From NCBI GenBank assembly GCA_023663615.1, contig JAMPHA010000001.1, forward strand, positions 372,001 to 436,000: a DNA stretch of 64,000 nucleotides, in the 5' to 3' direction. Shown here piece by piece: positions 52,276-59,990 of the stretch. Source of the DNA: DLAJ01 sp023663615 (GTDB lineage Bacteria; Bacillota; Clostridia; Lachnospirales; Lachnospiraceae). Every line of letters starts with the position of its first letter. The stretch's first letter is position 1. The notes under the pieces are model-generated. The model saw nothing but the letters and a program-made list of their open reading frames with translations. It made no database searches and was not told where the DNA came from. The position numbers and the translations under genes are program-made.

Positions 52276-53262
52276 CTATCCGATGACGTCCCGTTTCCGG
52301 TACACGATCCCGGAAACAACCGCCGATACGATCACATAAACTGCCGCGACTGCCAAAAAACCACCGATCTGCCTTCCCGTACTTTCATTTGACAGCGCTC
52401 CCGTCACATACGTCAGCGTATAGCGGCGAATATCAAACTGCTCCGCAGCGGGAATGATTGCATGAATCGCACGATTCAAGTAACCTCCGATCAACTCGAA
52501 AATCCCGCTCGAAAGAAAGATTCCCGTCACCATGGAAAACGCCATGCTCCGCGACGCCATGACAAACAGAGCGATCAGGCATCCCCATGACATATGGAGC
52601 AATAACTGTACGCCAATCGTCCGCAACGATACGGCGGCGGAAGAAAACGCCAGACGATCCCCAAAAATGACCGCGGAAGCCGTCACATGGGTAACGCAGA
52701 AGATGCAAATGATCAGAAACACCTGTACCGCAACCGCCGGCAGCTTGGAGAGCGAAAGCATCTCTCTTCTCGGAATCTGTCCCGCAATATTCTTGATATA
52801 CCCTTTTTTCTGCTCTGCATGGACAAGCAGCGGCGCAAAGATCGCGATAAACAACAGGAGCATCCCGCTCTGCATCTCCATTAAAAGCATCTCACCGACG
52901 TCAATGTCGCCATCTACCCAGCTCTCATCTGCCTCTGCAGAAATACCAAACGCATAGTAGGTCTCGTCCTCATTTCCGATCGTGATCATGCCGCTCACGA
53001 TTCCATTGTGACCGGATTGCGCCTGTTCTTCCTTTTCTGAATCCCATCCGTCCGCAAACCCGTCCGTGAAACTATCCATCAGCGTATCCGTCTCCGTCTG
53101 CGCTCTTTTCCCCGACATTTTCTGCTCCTGCTCCATCTCCTCTAAATCCCACTTTAACGCTGCCGCCATCAACACGGTAACGCCTGCCACCACCAGAATC
53201 ATCACATAAGTGGATACCGCGTGAAACATGCGGTACAATTCCATTTTCATCAGTCTGATCAT
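52276..53262 (-). CDS. ABC transporter permease
   Basis: 328 residues, six predicted membrane helices. Starts MIRLMKMELYRMFH, with a large soluble loop (about 40-115) after the first helix, then YIKNIAGQIPRREMLSLSK, a sequence shared with lantibiotic-type ABC-2 permeases. The ATG overlaps the ATPase stop (ATGA). Substrate unknown; a peptide antibiotic is plausible from the module type. Confidence 0.85.
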   Translation of the reverse strand: MIRLMKMELYRMFHAVSTYVMILVVAGVTVLMAAALKWDLEEMEQEQKMSGKRAQTETDTLMDSFTDGFADGWDSEKEEQAQSGHNGIVSGMITIGNEDETYYAFGISAEADESWVDGDIDVGEMLLMEMQSGMLLLFIAIFAPLLVHAEQKKGYIKNIAGQIPRREMLSLSKLPAVAVQVFLIICIFCVTHVTASAVIFGDRLAFSSAAVSLRTIGVQLLLHMSWGCLIALFVMASRSMAFSMVTGIFLSSGIFELIGGYLNRAIHAIIPAAEQFDIRRYTLTYVTGALSNESTGRQIGGFLAVAAVYVIVSAVVSGIVYRKRDVIG

Positions 53263-54176
53263 GCTCTGCCACCTCCCGTCAGATTTAGGAAATATTCTTC
53301 CAGAGACTCACTGTTCACCGCAATGCCGAGCACTTTTATCTCCTCTTTGGCAAGCGCCATGGTAATGTCACCGCTGTCCTCCAAGCGCTCAAAAATATGA
53401 ATCGTATATTCATCCTTCACCTGATAATTCCGGATTCCCATGGTTTCAAGCACGGTACATGCACGCCCGGTATCGTTGGTCTTTAACTCAATGCGCTCAC
53501 AGCACTTTTCCAGCAGTTCTTCCCTTGTCAGTTCCTCCAGCAGCACGCCGTTATGAATAATGCCGTAATGCGTGGCAAGCTTGGAAAGCTCCTCCAAAAT
53601 ATGACTGGAAATCACGATCGTGATATGTCTTTCTTTGTTTAACCGGATCAGCGTTTCCCGGACCTCCACAAATCCCTGCGGATCTAAGCCGTTGATCGGC
53701 TCGTCTAAAATAAGCAGGTCGGGATCGCCCACCAACGCCAATGCGATTCCCAGCCGCTGTTTCATTCCCAGAGAAAAATTGCGCGCTTTCTTCTTTCCCG
53801 TATCGGCAAGTCCGACCGTCTGTAAAAGCGTCTCAATATGCTCCTCTCCGCGCACCCCCATCGCCAGACATTTTACTTTCAGGTTCTGTCTTGCCGTCAT
53901 GTCGGGATAAATGCCCGGCTCCTCGATCAGCGCGCCCACTCTGGAGCGCTCTAACGCCGCCTGACCGGATGCTTTGCCGAAAATCTGATAATCTCCCTGC
54001 GTCGGCATGGCAAGTCCGCTGATCATGCGCAGGATCGTTGTTTTACCCGCGCCGTTCCGGCCGATCAGCCCGTAGATCGCTCCCTGCCCGACATGCAGAT
54101 TGACGCAATCGACTGCTTTATGCCTGCCGTACTGTTTCGTCATCTGCTTTGTCTCTAACAGCCATTCCTTTTCCAT
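53259..54176 (-). CDS. ABC transporter ATPase (BcrA-like)
   Basis: 305 residues from the ATG at 54176 with AGGAGG upstream; the frame is open further upstream without support. Walker A GRNGAGKTT, signature FSLGMKQRLGIALAL (typical of the BcrA/lantibiotic type), Walker B LLILDEPINGLD and H-loop ISSHILEEL. A C-terminal extension of about 90 residues is also typical. Gives energy to the permease that follows. Confidence 0.93.
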   Translation of the reverse strand: MEKEWLLETKQMTKQYGRHKAVDCVNLHVGQGAIYGLIGRNGAGKTTILRMISGLAMPTQGDYQIFGKASGQAALERSRVGALIEEPGIYPDMTARQNLKVKCLAMGVRGEEHIETLLQTVGLADTGKKKARNFSLGMKQRLGIALALVGDPDLLILDEPINGLDPQGFVEVRETLIRLNKERHITIVISSHILEELSKLATHYGIIHNGVLLEELTREELLEKCCERIELKTNDTGRACTVLETMGIRNYQVKDEYTIHIFERLEDSGDITMALAKEEIKVLGIAVNSESLEEYFLNLTGGGRA

Positions 54177-54253
54177 TGTTTTCCTCCTTTTCCTGCGGCT
54201 GTCTCTTACCGCGAAATCCATGGTCTTATCATACGGCACAGGAATCAATAAAA

Positions 54254-54281
54254 CGTCAAGCAAAGGTAAAGAAATGGTAAA
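54254..54281 (-). promoter_or_regulatory. Candidate response-regulator binding direct repeats and -35
   Basis: Minus strand TTTACC occurs at 54281-54276 and 54270-54265, exactly 11 bases apart, followed by TTGACG (54259-54254). Eleven-base direct repeats next to a -35 suit OmpR-family regulators. A TATGAT lies 20 bases further on, an over-long spacer that suggests activation. Located between the regulator gene and the ABC genes. Confidence 0.55.
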
Positions 54282-54285
54282 GTTC

Positions 54286-54978
54286 TTATTTCGCCATCTT
54301 AAACCCGATCCCCCATACGGTCTCTATGTATTCTTTTTCCGTTTCCGCTTTCAGTTTCCTGCGGATATTGCTGATGTGAACATTGACGGTCTTGTCCTCC
54401 CCGATATAATATTCTTCCCATGCATAATCGTAAATTTCCTGCTTGGAAAACACCTTATCGGGGCGCATCATCAAAAGTTCCAGAATCCGAAATTCATGCT
54501 TTGTGAGCTCCAGCGCATGTTCTCCGACACGCGCCGTAAATCCTGCACGGTCCAGAGTGATCTCCCCGTAGGATAAAAGATCATGCCGCTCCTCCTCCCC
54601 GCTGTCCGATGCCCGCCGCATGAGCACGCCGATCCGCGCGACCAGTTCCTTGATCTCGAACGGCTTCGTCATATAATCCTCCGCGCCCGCCGTCAGCAGA
54701 TCGACCTTGCTTTCGAGACTGTCTTTTGCGGAGACAACCATGATCGGAGCCCCGCTGCTCTTTTTATTTTGTTTCAGTTTTTTTAATACTTCTTCCCCGT
54801 TCATTCCCGGAAGCATCAGATCCAAAATCATGACGGAAAACCGTTCCTGCTCCGCGCGCAGAATGCCCTCCGTTCCTGAAAACGCCTGCACGCAGGAATA
54901 TCCCGCCTTCGTCAGCGCCTCGTACATCACGTTGTTAATATCCGTATCATCCTCTATGATTAAAATCGGTCTCATCAT
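54286..54978 (-). CDS. OmpR-family response regulator
   Basis: 230 residues from the ATG at 54978, best placed for GGAGG; ATGs at 54990 and 54975 are in frame. Receiver with IIEDDTDIN, phospho-acceptor in VMILDLMLPGMNG, YMTKPFEIKELV; winged helix with LTKHEFRILELLMMRPDK and the C-terminal VNVHISNIRRKL and ETVWGIGFKMAK. First gene of the regulator-ATPase-permease-kinase module. The upstream palindromic element ends just before its ribosome site. Confidence 0.93.
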   Translation of the reverse strand: MMRPILIIEDDTDINNVMYEALTKAGYSCVQAFSGTEGILRAEQERFSVMILDLMLPGMNGEEVLKKLKQNKKSSGAPIMVVSAKDSLESKVDLLTAGAEDYMTKPFEIKELVARIGVLMRRASDSGEEERHDLLSYGEITLDRAGFTARVGEHALELTKHEFRILELLMMRPDKVFSKQEIYDYAWEEYYIGEDKTVNVHISNIRRKLKAETEKEYIETVWGIGFKMAK

Positions 54979-54988
54979 CTTATCCTCC

Positions 54989-55080
54989 ATGCTGACGCAA
55001 GTCTGCGAGTTTGGGCGTCAGCACAAATCTCACAAAACGAACAAGTTCGTTTTTGAAAACATCTTTGATTTTTCAATCTA
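54989..55080 (-). repeat. Dispersed 3'-end palindromic element, copy 2 (family C)
   Basis: Reverse orientation of the element at 11383-11454. The GCTGAC...GTCAGC module is conserved with three base changes, but the 5' hairpin is replaced by a different one (AAAACGAAC/GTTCGTTTT). It begins inside the stop codon of the metallo-beta-lactamase-fold gene and ends at the start region of the response regulator gene. Confidence 0.82.
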
Positions 55081-55882
55081 TTCTCCGCTCCTTCACAACC
55101 CTGTTCCGGTACGGCTCGCTGCACGGAAGCGCCAGCAGTTTTTCGATTACCGTATCGTCATCCCAATAGTGCATCGGATACGCATGCCTTACTTCCACAT
55201 GCCGCATAAACCAGTCAAATCCGCATGCAAAACGCTCTCCCTGGCGGCTGTCAAGCGGCAGACACGCAACGTCAAACGCCTGTCCCGAAATCTTTTCGAT
55301 CTCCGCTTTATACGCCCGCTCCATCGCGCGCCCGTCCTCCTCTGTTTCGCCTTCCCAGCTCCACCAGTTCAAATCCCCCGCATGATAAATATGCCGCCCA
55401 CCGGCATCCACGAGAAAAGCCACGCCCGCATCGGTAGAGCGAAGCGTCCGCACACGGATGCCGCTTCCGGTTTCTCCCTCTGCGTCCGGCTCTTTTCCGC
55501 ACGGTCCACGGCAATCCTCTTTCTGTATTCCGCCTGCTCCTTCTTTGCTGCCATCGATACTCAAACAGAGCTCCTCCCCTGCCTTGAGAAACGTGATCCG
55601 CTCATACTGCGTCTCCGTCACGCCCTGCCGCAAAAAGAAATTGCGGTTATATTTTCTTTTAATATCGTTCGACAACAGATATGCCGCCTGCGGGTGCGCG
55701 CGCAGTTCTTCTTTTGTAAAGACCGAAAAGCTGAAGTGATCCTGATGCACATGGCTGGCAAAGACAAACAGCGGCTTTTCGAAAGGAATCGGCGGCAGCG
55801 TCCCTTTATAATAGTCAAACAGCAGCGCGCACTGTGAAAGTTCCATATAAAAACCGCTGTGATAAATATGCAGAATTTTCAT
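55073..55882 (-). CDS. Metallo-beta-lactamase-fold hydrolase
   Basis: 269 residues from the ATG at 55882; two more in-frame ATGs upstream (55888, 55909) are less supported. The metal motif is ASHVHQDHFS (HxHxDH type) near residue 53, with DAGGRHIYHAGDLNWWSW as the later Asp motif and HYWDDD near the C terminus as the last ligand. A Glu/Gly-rich insert lies at about 118-150. UlaG-like class of small MBL proteins; substrate unknown. The final codons are encoded by the palindromic element. Confidence 0.87.
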   Translation of the reverse strand: MKILHIYHSGFYMELSQCALLFDYYKGTLPPIPFEKPLFVFASHVHQDHFSFSVFTKEELRAHPQAAYLLSNDIKRKYNRNFFLRQGVTETQYERITFLKAGEELCLSIDGSKEGAGGIQKEDCRGPCGKEPDAEGETGSGIRVRTLRSTDAGVAFLVDAGGRHIYHAGDLNWWSWEGETEEDGRAMERAYKAEIEKISGQAFDVACLPLDSRQGERFACGFDWFMRHVEVRHAYPMHYWDDDTVIEKLLALPCSEPYRNRVVKERRID

Positions 55883-55892
55883 GTTCATGACC

Positions 55893-55964
55893 TTGCCTTT
55901 CCCGCCCAAACACTCTATACTGAAATAACGAATCCATTATACAAAAAAACAAACAAAATAACAA
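55893..55964. promoter_or_regulatory. Divergent promoters between the MBL-fold gene and exoA
   Basis: Minus strand, for the MBL-fold gene: TTGTTA (55964-55959), 17-base spacer, TATAAT (55941-55936). Plus strand, for exoA: TTGCCT (55893-55898), 17-base spacer, TATACT (55916-55921). Confidence 0.75.
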
Positions 55965-55976
55965 CGGAGGCAACGG

Positions 55977-56732
55977 ATGAAACTCATTTCATGGAATGTG
56001 AACGGGCTGCGCGCCTGTATGCAGAAAGGATTTCTTGATTTTTTCAAAGAAGCGGATGCGGATCTGTTTTGTATTCAGGAAAGTAAGCTTGCAGAAGGTC
56101 AGCTCACGCTTGATCTGCCGGGCTATTACCAATATTGGAATTACGCGGAACGGAAAGGCTATTCCGGCACGGCGGTCTTTGCGAAAAAAGAAGCGCTCTC
56201 CGTCTCTTACGGGATCGGCATTCCCGAACACGACCATGAGGGACGCGTCATCACGCTGGAATATCCGGATTTTTATCTGGTGACATGCTATACGCCAAAC
56301 GCACAGCGGGAGCTCGCGCGCCTGTCTTACCGCATGGCATGGGAAGATGCATTTCGAAATTATATTTGTTCTCTGGACGCAGAAAAGCCTGTCATTGTCT
56401 GCGGCGACCTCAATGTCGCCCATCAGGAGATCGACTTGAAAAATCCGAAAAGCAATCATCACAACGCCGGTTTCTCCGATGAGGAGCGCGGCAAAATGAC
56501 TGCGTTTCTTGAAAGCGGCTTTACGGATACGTTCCGCTACTTCTATCCCGATCTGACGGGCGTGTATTCGTGGTGGTCCTATATGTTCCACGCGCGTGAG
56601 AAAAACGCCGGATGGCGCATTGATTATTTTTTAAGCTCGAAACGACTTGACGAAAAGCTTACGGGCGCCGCCATCCACACGACGGTTTTAGGCTCCGACC
56701 ACTGCCCCGTGGAACTGACGGTAACACTATAA
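55977..56732 (+). CDS. exoA: Exodeoxyribonuclease III (AP endonuclease)
   Basis: 251 residues, full length. ExoIII/APE1-type base-excision repair nuclease: KLISWNVNGLRA, FCIQESKLA (catalytic Glu), VCGDLNVAHQEIDL, WRIDYFLSSKRL and the final GSDHCPVELTV with the catalytic Asp-His. AACGGAGG precedes the ATG. Confidence 0.96.
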   Translation: MKLISWNVNGLRACMQKGFLDFFKEADADLFCIQESKLAEGQLTLDLPGYYQYWNYAERKGYSGTAVFAKKEALSVSYGIGIPEHDHEGRVITLEYPDFYLVTCYTPNAQRELARLSYRMAWEDAFRNYICSLDAEKPVIVCGDLNVAHQEIDLKNPKSNHHNAGFSDEERGKMTAFLESGFTDTFRYFYPDLTGVYSWWSYMFHAREKNAGWRIDYFLSSKRLDEKLTGAAIHTTVLGSDHCPVELTVTL

Positions 56733-56866
56733 AGAGGAACTGTCGCAATTAGAATATTTTTGTCCCGATAAGAAACCGGATGCAGTCAATCTCCGCAACT
56801 AAAATCAAGCGCTTCCATTTCCAACGTTGTATAATCAAGACAGAACAGTCGAAATGAGGGAAAAAG

Positions 56867-57838
56867 ATGTGCGAATGGCCAAAGCAGATCCAGATGATCA
56901 TTGATGAGATAGACGCCTGTATTAAAAAGAATGATGATGAGGCATTGTCGCTTCATCAGCTCTCCGGCAGATTAGGATATTCGGAATTTTATTTTTCCAG
57001 AAAATTCAGGGAAATATCAGGGATGCAGTTTCGGGATTACCTGCGGTACAGACGGCTGGCTTTTGCCCTGAAAGAACTCAGAGATACGGAAAATGGAATA
57101 CTGGATATTGCTTTGCGGTACGGGTTTTCTTCTCATGAAGCTTTTACACGGGCTTTTAAGGAAGCTTACGGTATCTCGCCAAAGGAGTACCGTCAGAATC
57201 CAAGACCGGTTGTGCTTCGTACGATCTTAAAACCTTTTGACTGTTACTTATCAGAAAACGGAGTAAGAGATATGGAGAAAACAGCAAAAGATATTAAGAC
57301 ATATTTTGTGACAATTCCGGCACACAAGTTTTTGCATATTAGAAACTATGAAAGTATTGGATATTGGGACTTCTGGCAGAAACAAAGTCTCATTCCGGGC
57401 CAGGATTGTGAGACGATCTGCGGTTTATTGGACAGCATCAAAGACAAATTGGACGACATGGGAGGCGGTGATGCAAATAGTGGAAGCGGTCAGATCATGG
57501 CTTACATCAATGATCCGTCAGGCAGAATATGCAGTTGGGGGATTCCTCTGGCGGAATGTTATGGTGTACGGCTTCCGTTAGATTATAACGGCGATGTGCC
57601 TTCCCAAATGCTTCTGATGGATGTCCCGGAAGCGGAATACCTCGTTTTTGAGCACGGCCCCTTTGACTTCGAAAAAGAAAATCAGAGTGTGGAGGAAAAG
57701 ATAGAAGCGGCCATGAGGGACTTTGACTATGCGTCAGCCGGGTATTGTCTTGATACCACTCCCGGCAGAGTGTTTTACTTTTATCACGATCCGGAACGGT
57801 TCTGGAAATATGTCAGACCGGTACGGAAAACAGAATGA
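56867..57838 (+). CDS. AraC-family regulator with effector-binding (GyrI-like) domain
   Basis: 323 residues. AraC DNA-binding domain at the N terminus, not the C terminus: two helix-turn-helices in LHQLSGRLGYSEFYFSRKF and ILDIALRYGFSSHEAFTRAF, then YGISPKEYRQ. The C-terminal half (about 140-315) has the GyrI-like small-molecule-binding beta pattern (YFVTIPAHKFLHIRNYES, LVFEHGPFDF). A TATAAT at 56830-56835 lies 30 bases upstream without a clear -35. Effector unknown. Confidence 0.89.
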   Translation: MCEWPKQIQMIIDEIDACIKKNDDEALSLHQLSGRLGYSEFYFSRKFREISGMQFRDYLRYRRLAFALKELRDTENGILDIALRYGFSSHEAFTRAFKEAYGISPKEYRQNPRPVVLRTILKPFDCYLSENGVRDMEKTAKDIKTYFVTIPAHKFLHIRNYESIGYWDFWQKQSLIPGQDCETICGLLDSIKDKLDDMGGGDANSGSGQIMAYINDPSGRICSWGIPLAECYGVRLPLDYNGDVPSQMLLMDVPEAEYLVFEHGPFDFEKENQSVEEKIEAAMRDFDYASAGYCLDTTPGRVFYFYHDPERFWKYVRPVRKTE

Positions 57839-57860
57839 GCTTAAGAAATCGTCATATGAC

Positions 57861-57893
57861 GGGGCTGCCGCACTGAATGCGGCAGCCCCTTTT
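57861..57893 (+). terminator. Intrinsic terminator after the AraC gene
   Basis: Perfect 12-bp GC-rich stem (GGGGCTGCCGCA/TGCGGCAGCCCC, loop CTGAA), followed by TTTT. It may also serve the opposing lactonase gene. Confidence 0.88.
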
Positions 57894-57935
57894 GCGCGAA
57901 ACTCTTTTAAAATTGCAGAAATTCCTCCGGTGTTT

Positions 57936-59000
57936 TTATTCCGTTTCATTCCCTATGTTGTGGAATATAATGCAGTTTGGCCGCTCTACCTCTAATTCTT
58001 TCCCGTTCATCACGAGCAGTCCTTTTTCCGTATCCACGCTGAAAAACGTCATCGTGTTGGATTCGTGGTTGAGCGACACCAGATGCTTACTGTCCGGAAA
58101 CAGCGCGGCGTCTTTCGGGTAATCCCCGCTGACCGGCAGGCAGAGCCGCTTATCAAGCAGTCCCGTCTCTTTGTCCACGCCGTAAACGATCACGCTGTTG
58201 TCACCCGCGTTCGAGCTTACCACATACTGATAATCGATCGAAAACTTGATCGTGCAGGCAGCGGAATTGCTCGCATGATAATCATTTAATGTGGAGATAT
58301 TCTGTATTTTCTCAAATTCGGGATTCCCGTTGATCTCCTCATAGCGGTATACGTCGATATAATTTTTTAATTCATGCACAATATAGAGGAAGCGCCCATC
58401 CTTCGAAAAGCACAAGTGCCTCGGCGCGGATTCCTGCTCGCTGCGGATCACATCGACCGGATTTAATTTGCCCTTTTGAAAATCGACGCGGTACACATTG
58501 ACATGATCCATTCCGAGATCCGCCGCAAGAAGATAGTGATTATCGCGCGTCATTTTTACGCAATTGACATGCGGACGGAAATTGCGCTCGGCAATGCTGC
58601 CCAAACCCTTTAAGTAAATCTCGTCCGTGATCTTGCCGACGCTGCCGTCCTCACCTAAGGCGAGCATGGTGATCTTGCCGTCATGATAGCCTGCCACAAA
58701 CAGAAAACGGTCTTCAAAGTCGGTGGAAAGATAACAGCCGCGCATACCGTTGATCGACGCGTGGTTGATGAGCTGCAGCGTCCCGTCCTCCCTAATCAAA
58801 AAGGACTCCACGCCGAAATCCGTGATAGAATAGAAAAATTTTCGGTTATGGGAAATCGTCACATAGGAGGAATTGGTGATCTCCACCTCGTCTTTCTCCG
58901 TCATCCGTCCTTTTTCTACGTCCACATCATACACCTTGATTCCGTGGTTTCCCTCCATCGTGTAGGTCGATACATACGCAACATACTTATCCGCGCTCAT
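57936..59000 (-). CDS. Seven-bladed beta-propeller lactonase-family protein
   Basis: 354 residues from the ATG at 59000, with GGAGG. Belongs to the 6-phosphogluconolactonase-like propeller family (YbhE/YkgB type): VAYVSTYTMEGNHGIKVYDV at the start, RPHVNCVKMTRDNHYLLAADLG, SAPRHLCFSKDGRFLYIVHE and the closing SNTMTFFSVDTEKGL. Converts a sugar lactone to its acid in studied members; substrate here is not shown. Confidence 0.88.
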   Translation of the reverse strand: MSADKYVAYVSTYTMEGNHGIKVYDVDVEKGRMTEKDEVEITNSSYVTISHNRKFFYSITDFGVESFLIREDGTLQLINHASINGMRGCYLSTDFEDRFLFVAGYHDGKITMLALGEDGSVGKITDEIYLKGLGSIAERNFRPHVNCVKMTRDNHYLLAADLGMDHVNVYRVDFQKGKLNPVDVIRSEQESAPRHLCFSKDGRFLYIVHELKNYIDVYRYEEINGNPEFEKIQNISTLNDYHASNSAACTIKFSIDYQYVVSSNAGDNSVIVYGVDKETGLLDKRLCLPVSGDYPKDAALFPDSKHLVSLNHESNTMTFFSVDTEKGLLVMNGKELEVERPNCIIFHNIGNETE

Positions 59001-59049
59001 TTTCGCTTCCTCCATTGATTTTCCCGTCTTTCAAGACGGGCTGATCGAC

Positions 59050-59340
59050 TTATGCGTCCTGCGTATCCTCGCAGCCGCACGGTCCCTTATTTCCCCGAAA
59101 AGGGGGATAGTCCTGATCGTCCCGGTCATTTCTGTCAAACGGCGAGAACGGATTTTCTTCCCGCCTTGCATTTTGTCCCGGCGTGCCGAACGGTCTGTCT
59201 GCGTTACCATTTGACGTACCGCACGGTCTGTTCCCGGCGCAGTCCGACGTACCGCACGGTCCGTCCCCCGCCTGACCGGACTCACCATCGCCGTGATTGC
59301 AGCAGCATAAAAGAAGTAAGAGTAAAAAAATGGAATTCAT
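59050..59340 (-). CDS. Small Cys-rich hydrophobic N-terminus protein of unknown function
   Basis: 96 residues if started at the ATG at 59340 (GGAG upstream). A very short leader NSIFLLLLLLCCCN is followed by a polar, Gly/Asp/Arg/Pro-rich region with PCGTS repeats and a final GPCGCEDTQD. The poly-Leu plus CCC head recalls the Cys/Gly-rich protein at 23027-23296. It is a secreted or membrane-tethered small protein; function unknown. Weakly supported because of length and composition. Confidence 0.5.
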   Translation of the reverse strand: MNSIFLLLLLLCCCNHGDGESGQAGDGPCGTSDCAGNRPCGTSNGNADRPFGTPGQNARREENPFSPFDRNDRDDQDYPPFRGNKGPCGCEDTQDA

Positions 59341-59453
59341 CTGGATCTCCATGATGATTTTACTATTACTATATGCGCCGCCTACGCGCACGTTCCTTGC
59401 TGCTGCGCTTCTTTTCCGACGTCATGCACTCCCATTCCTGCCGCCCGCTTCCC

Positions 59454-59990
59454 CTATCTGCGCTTTTTCATGATCCGCGTGCGGATATAACGGAACGTCT
59501 TCTCCTCGCCGTCACGCGCCAGCATGCGCAGCAGAAATTCCAGCTGTTTTCGCGTTTTGGGATGAATCTGCATATGGTCGGTCGCCTGCATATAATAGGC
59601 AAGCGGCGAAGCATCCGTATAAGCCTCCCCAAGATATACTTTGGACGCCGCCATGCGGTCTGCGAGCATCTCCAAAACATACCGGATCGGCATCGGCATC
59701 GGTTCGTCACGTTTTGTCACAATATTATAATCCGTCCAAAATTCATAATGGTGGCGGTTGCGTCCTTTATGGTGCATCCACGCAAGCGAATAACCGTTTG
59801 CCTCCCGCTCTCCCGCATTCGGGCTTCGCGTGCCCTGGTAATATTTCGCCCCCGCGATCAGCTCGGTCGGCATGTATTTCGACAGATCGTGCGTCAATCC
59901 CTGTTTATACAACCCTAAGCGAAAGCAGTGCCGCATAACGAAAAATTTGTGTACCGTGATCGTCTTTAGGTGCTTCCATAAATTACTCAT
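59454..59990 (-). CDS. DUF5662 family protein
   Basis: 178 residues. Helical protein with conserved His/Asp pattern: KHLKTITVHKFFVMRHCF, then GLTHDLSKYMPTELI and AWMHHKGRNRHHYEFWTDY, ending in a basic tail. The HD and HH motifs resemble metal-binding HD-type folds. Function unknown. The glgX-like gene's stop overlaps its ATG (ATGA), so it is co-transcribed behind it. Confidence 0.88.
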   Translation of the reverse strand: MSNLWKHLKTITVHKFFVMRHCFRLGLYKQGLTHDLSKYMPTELIAGAKYYQGTRSPNAGEREANGYSLAWMHHKGRNRHHYEFWTDYNIVTKRDEPMPMPIRYVLEMLADRMAASKVYLGEAYTDASPLAYYMQATDHMQIHPKTRKQLEFLLRMLARDGEEKTFRYIRTRIMKKRR

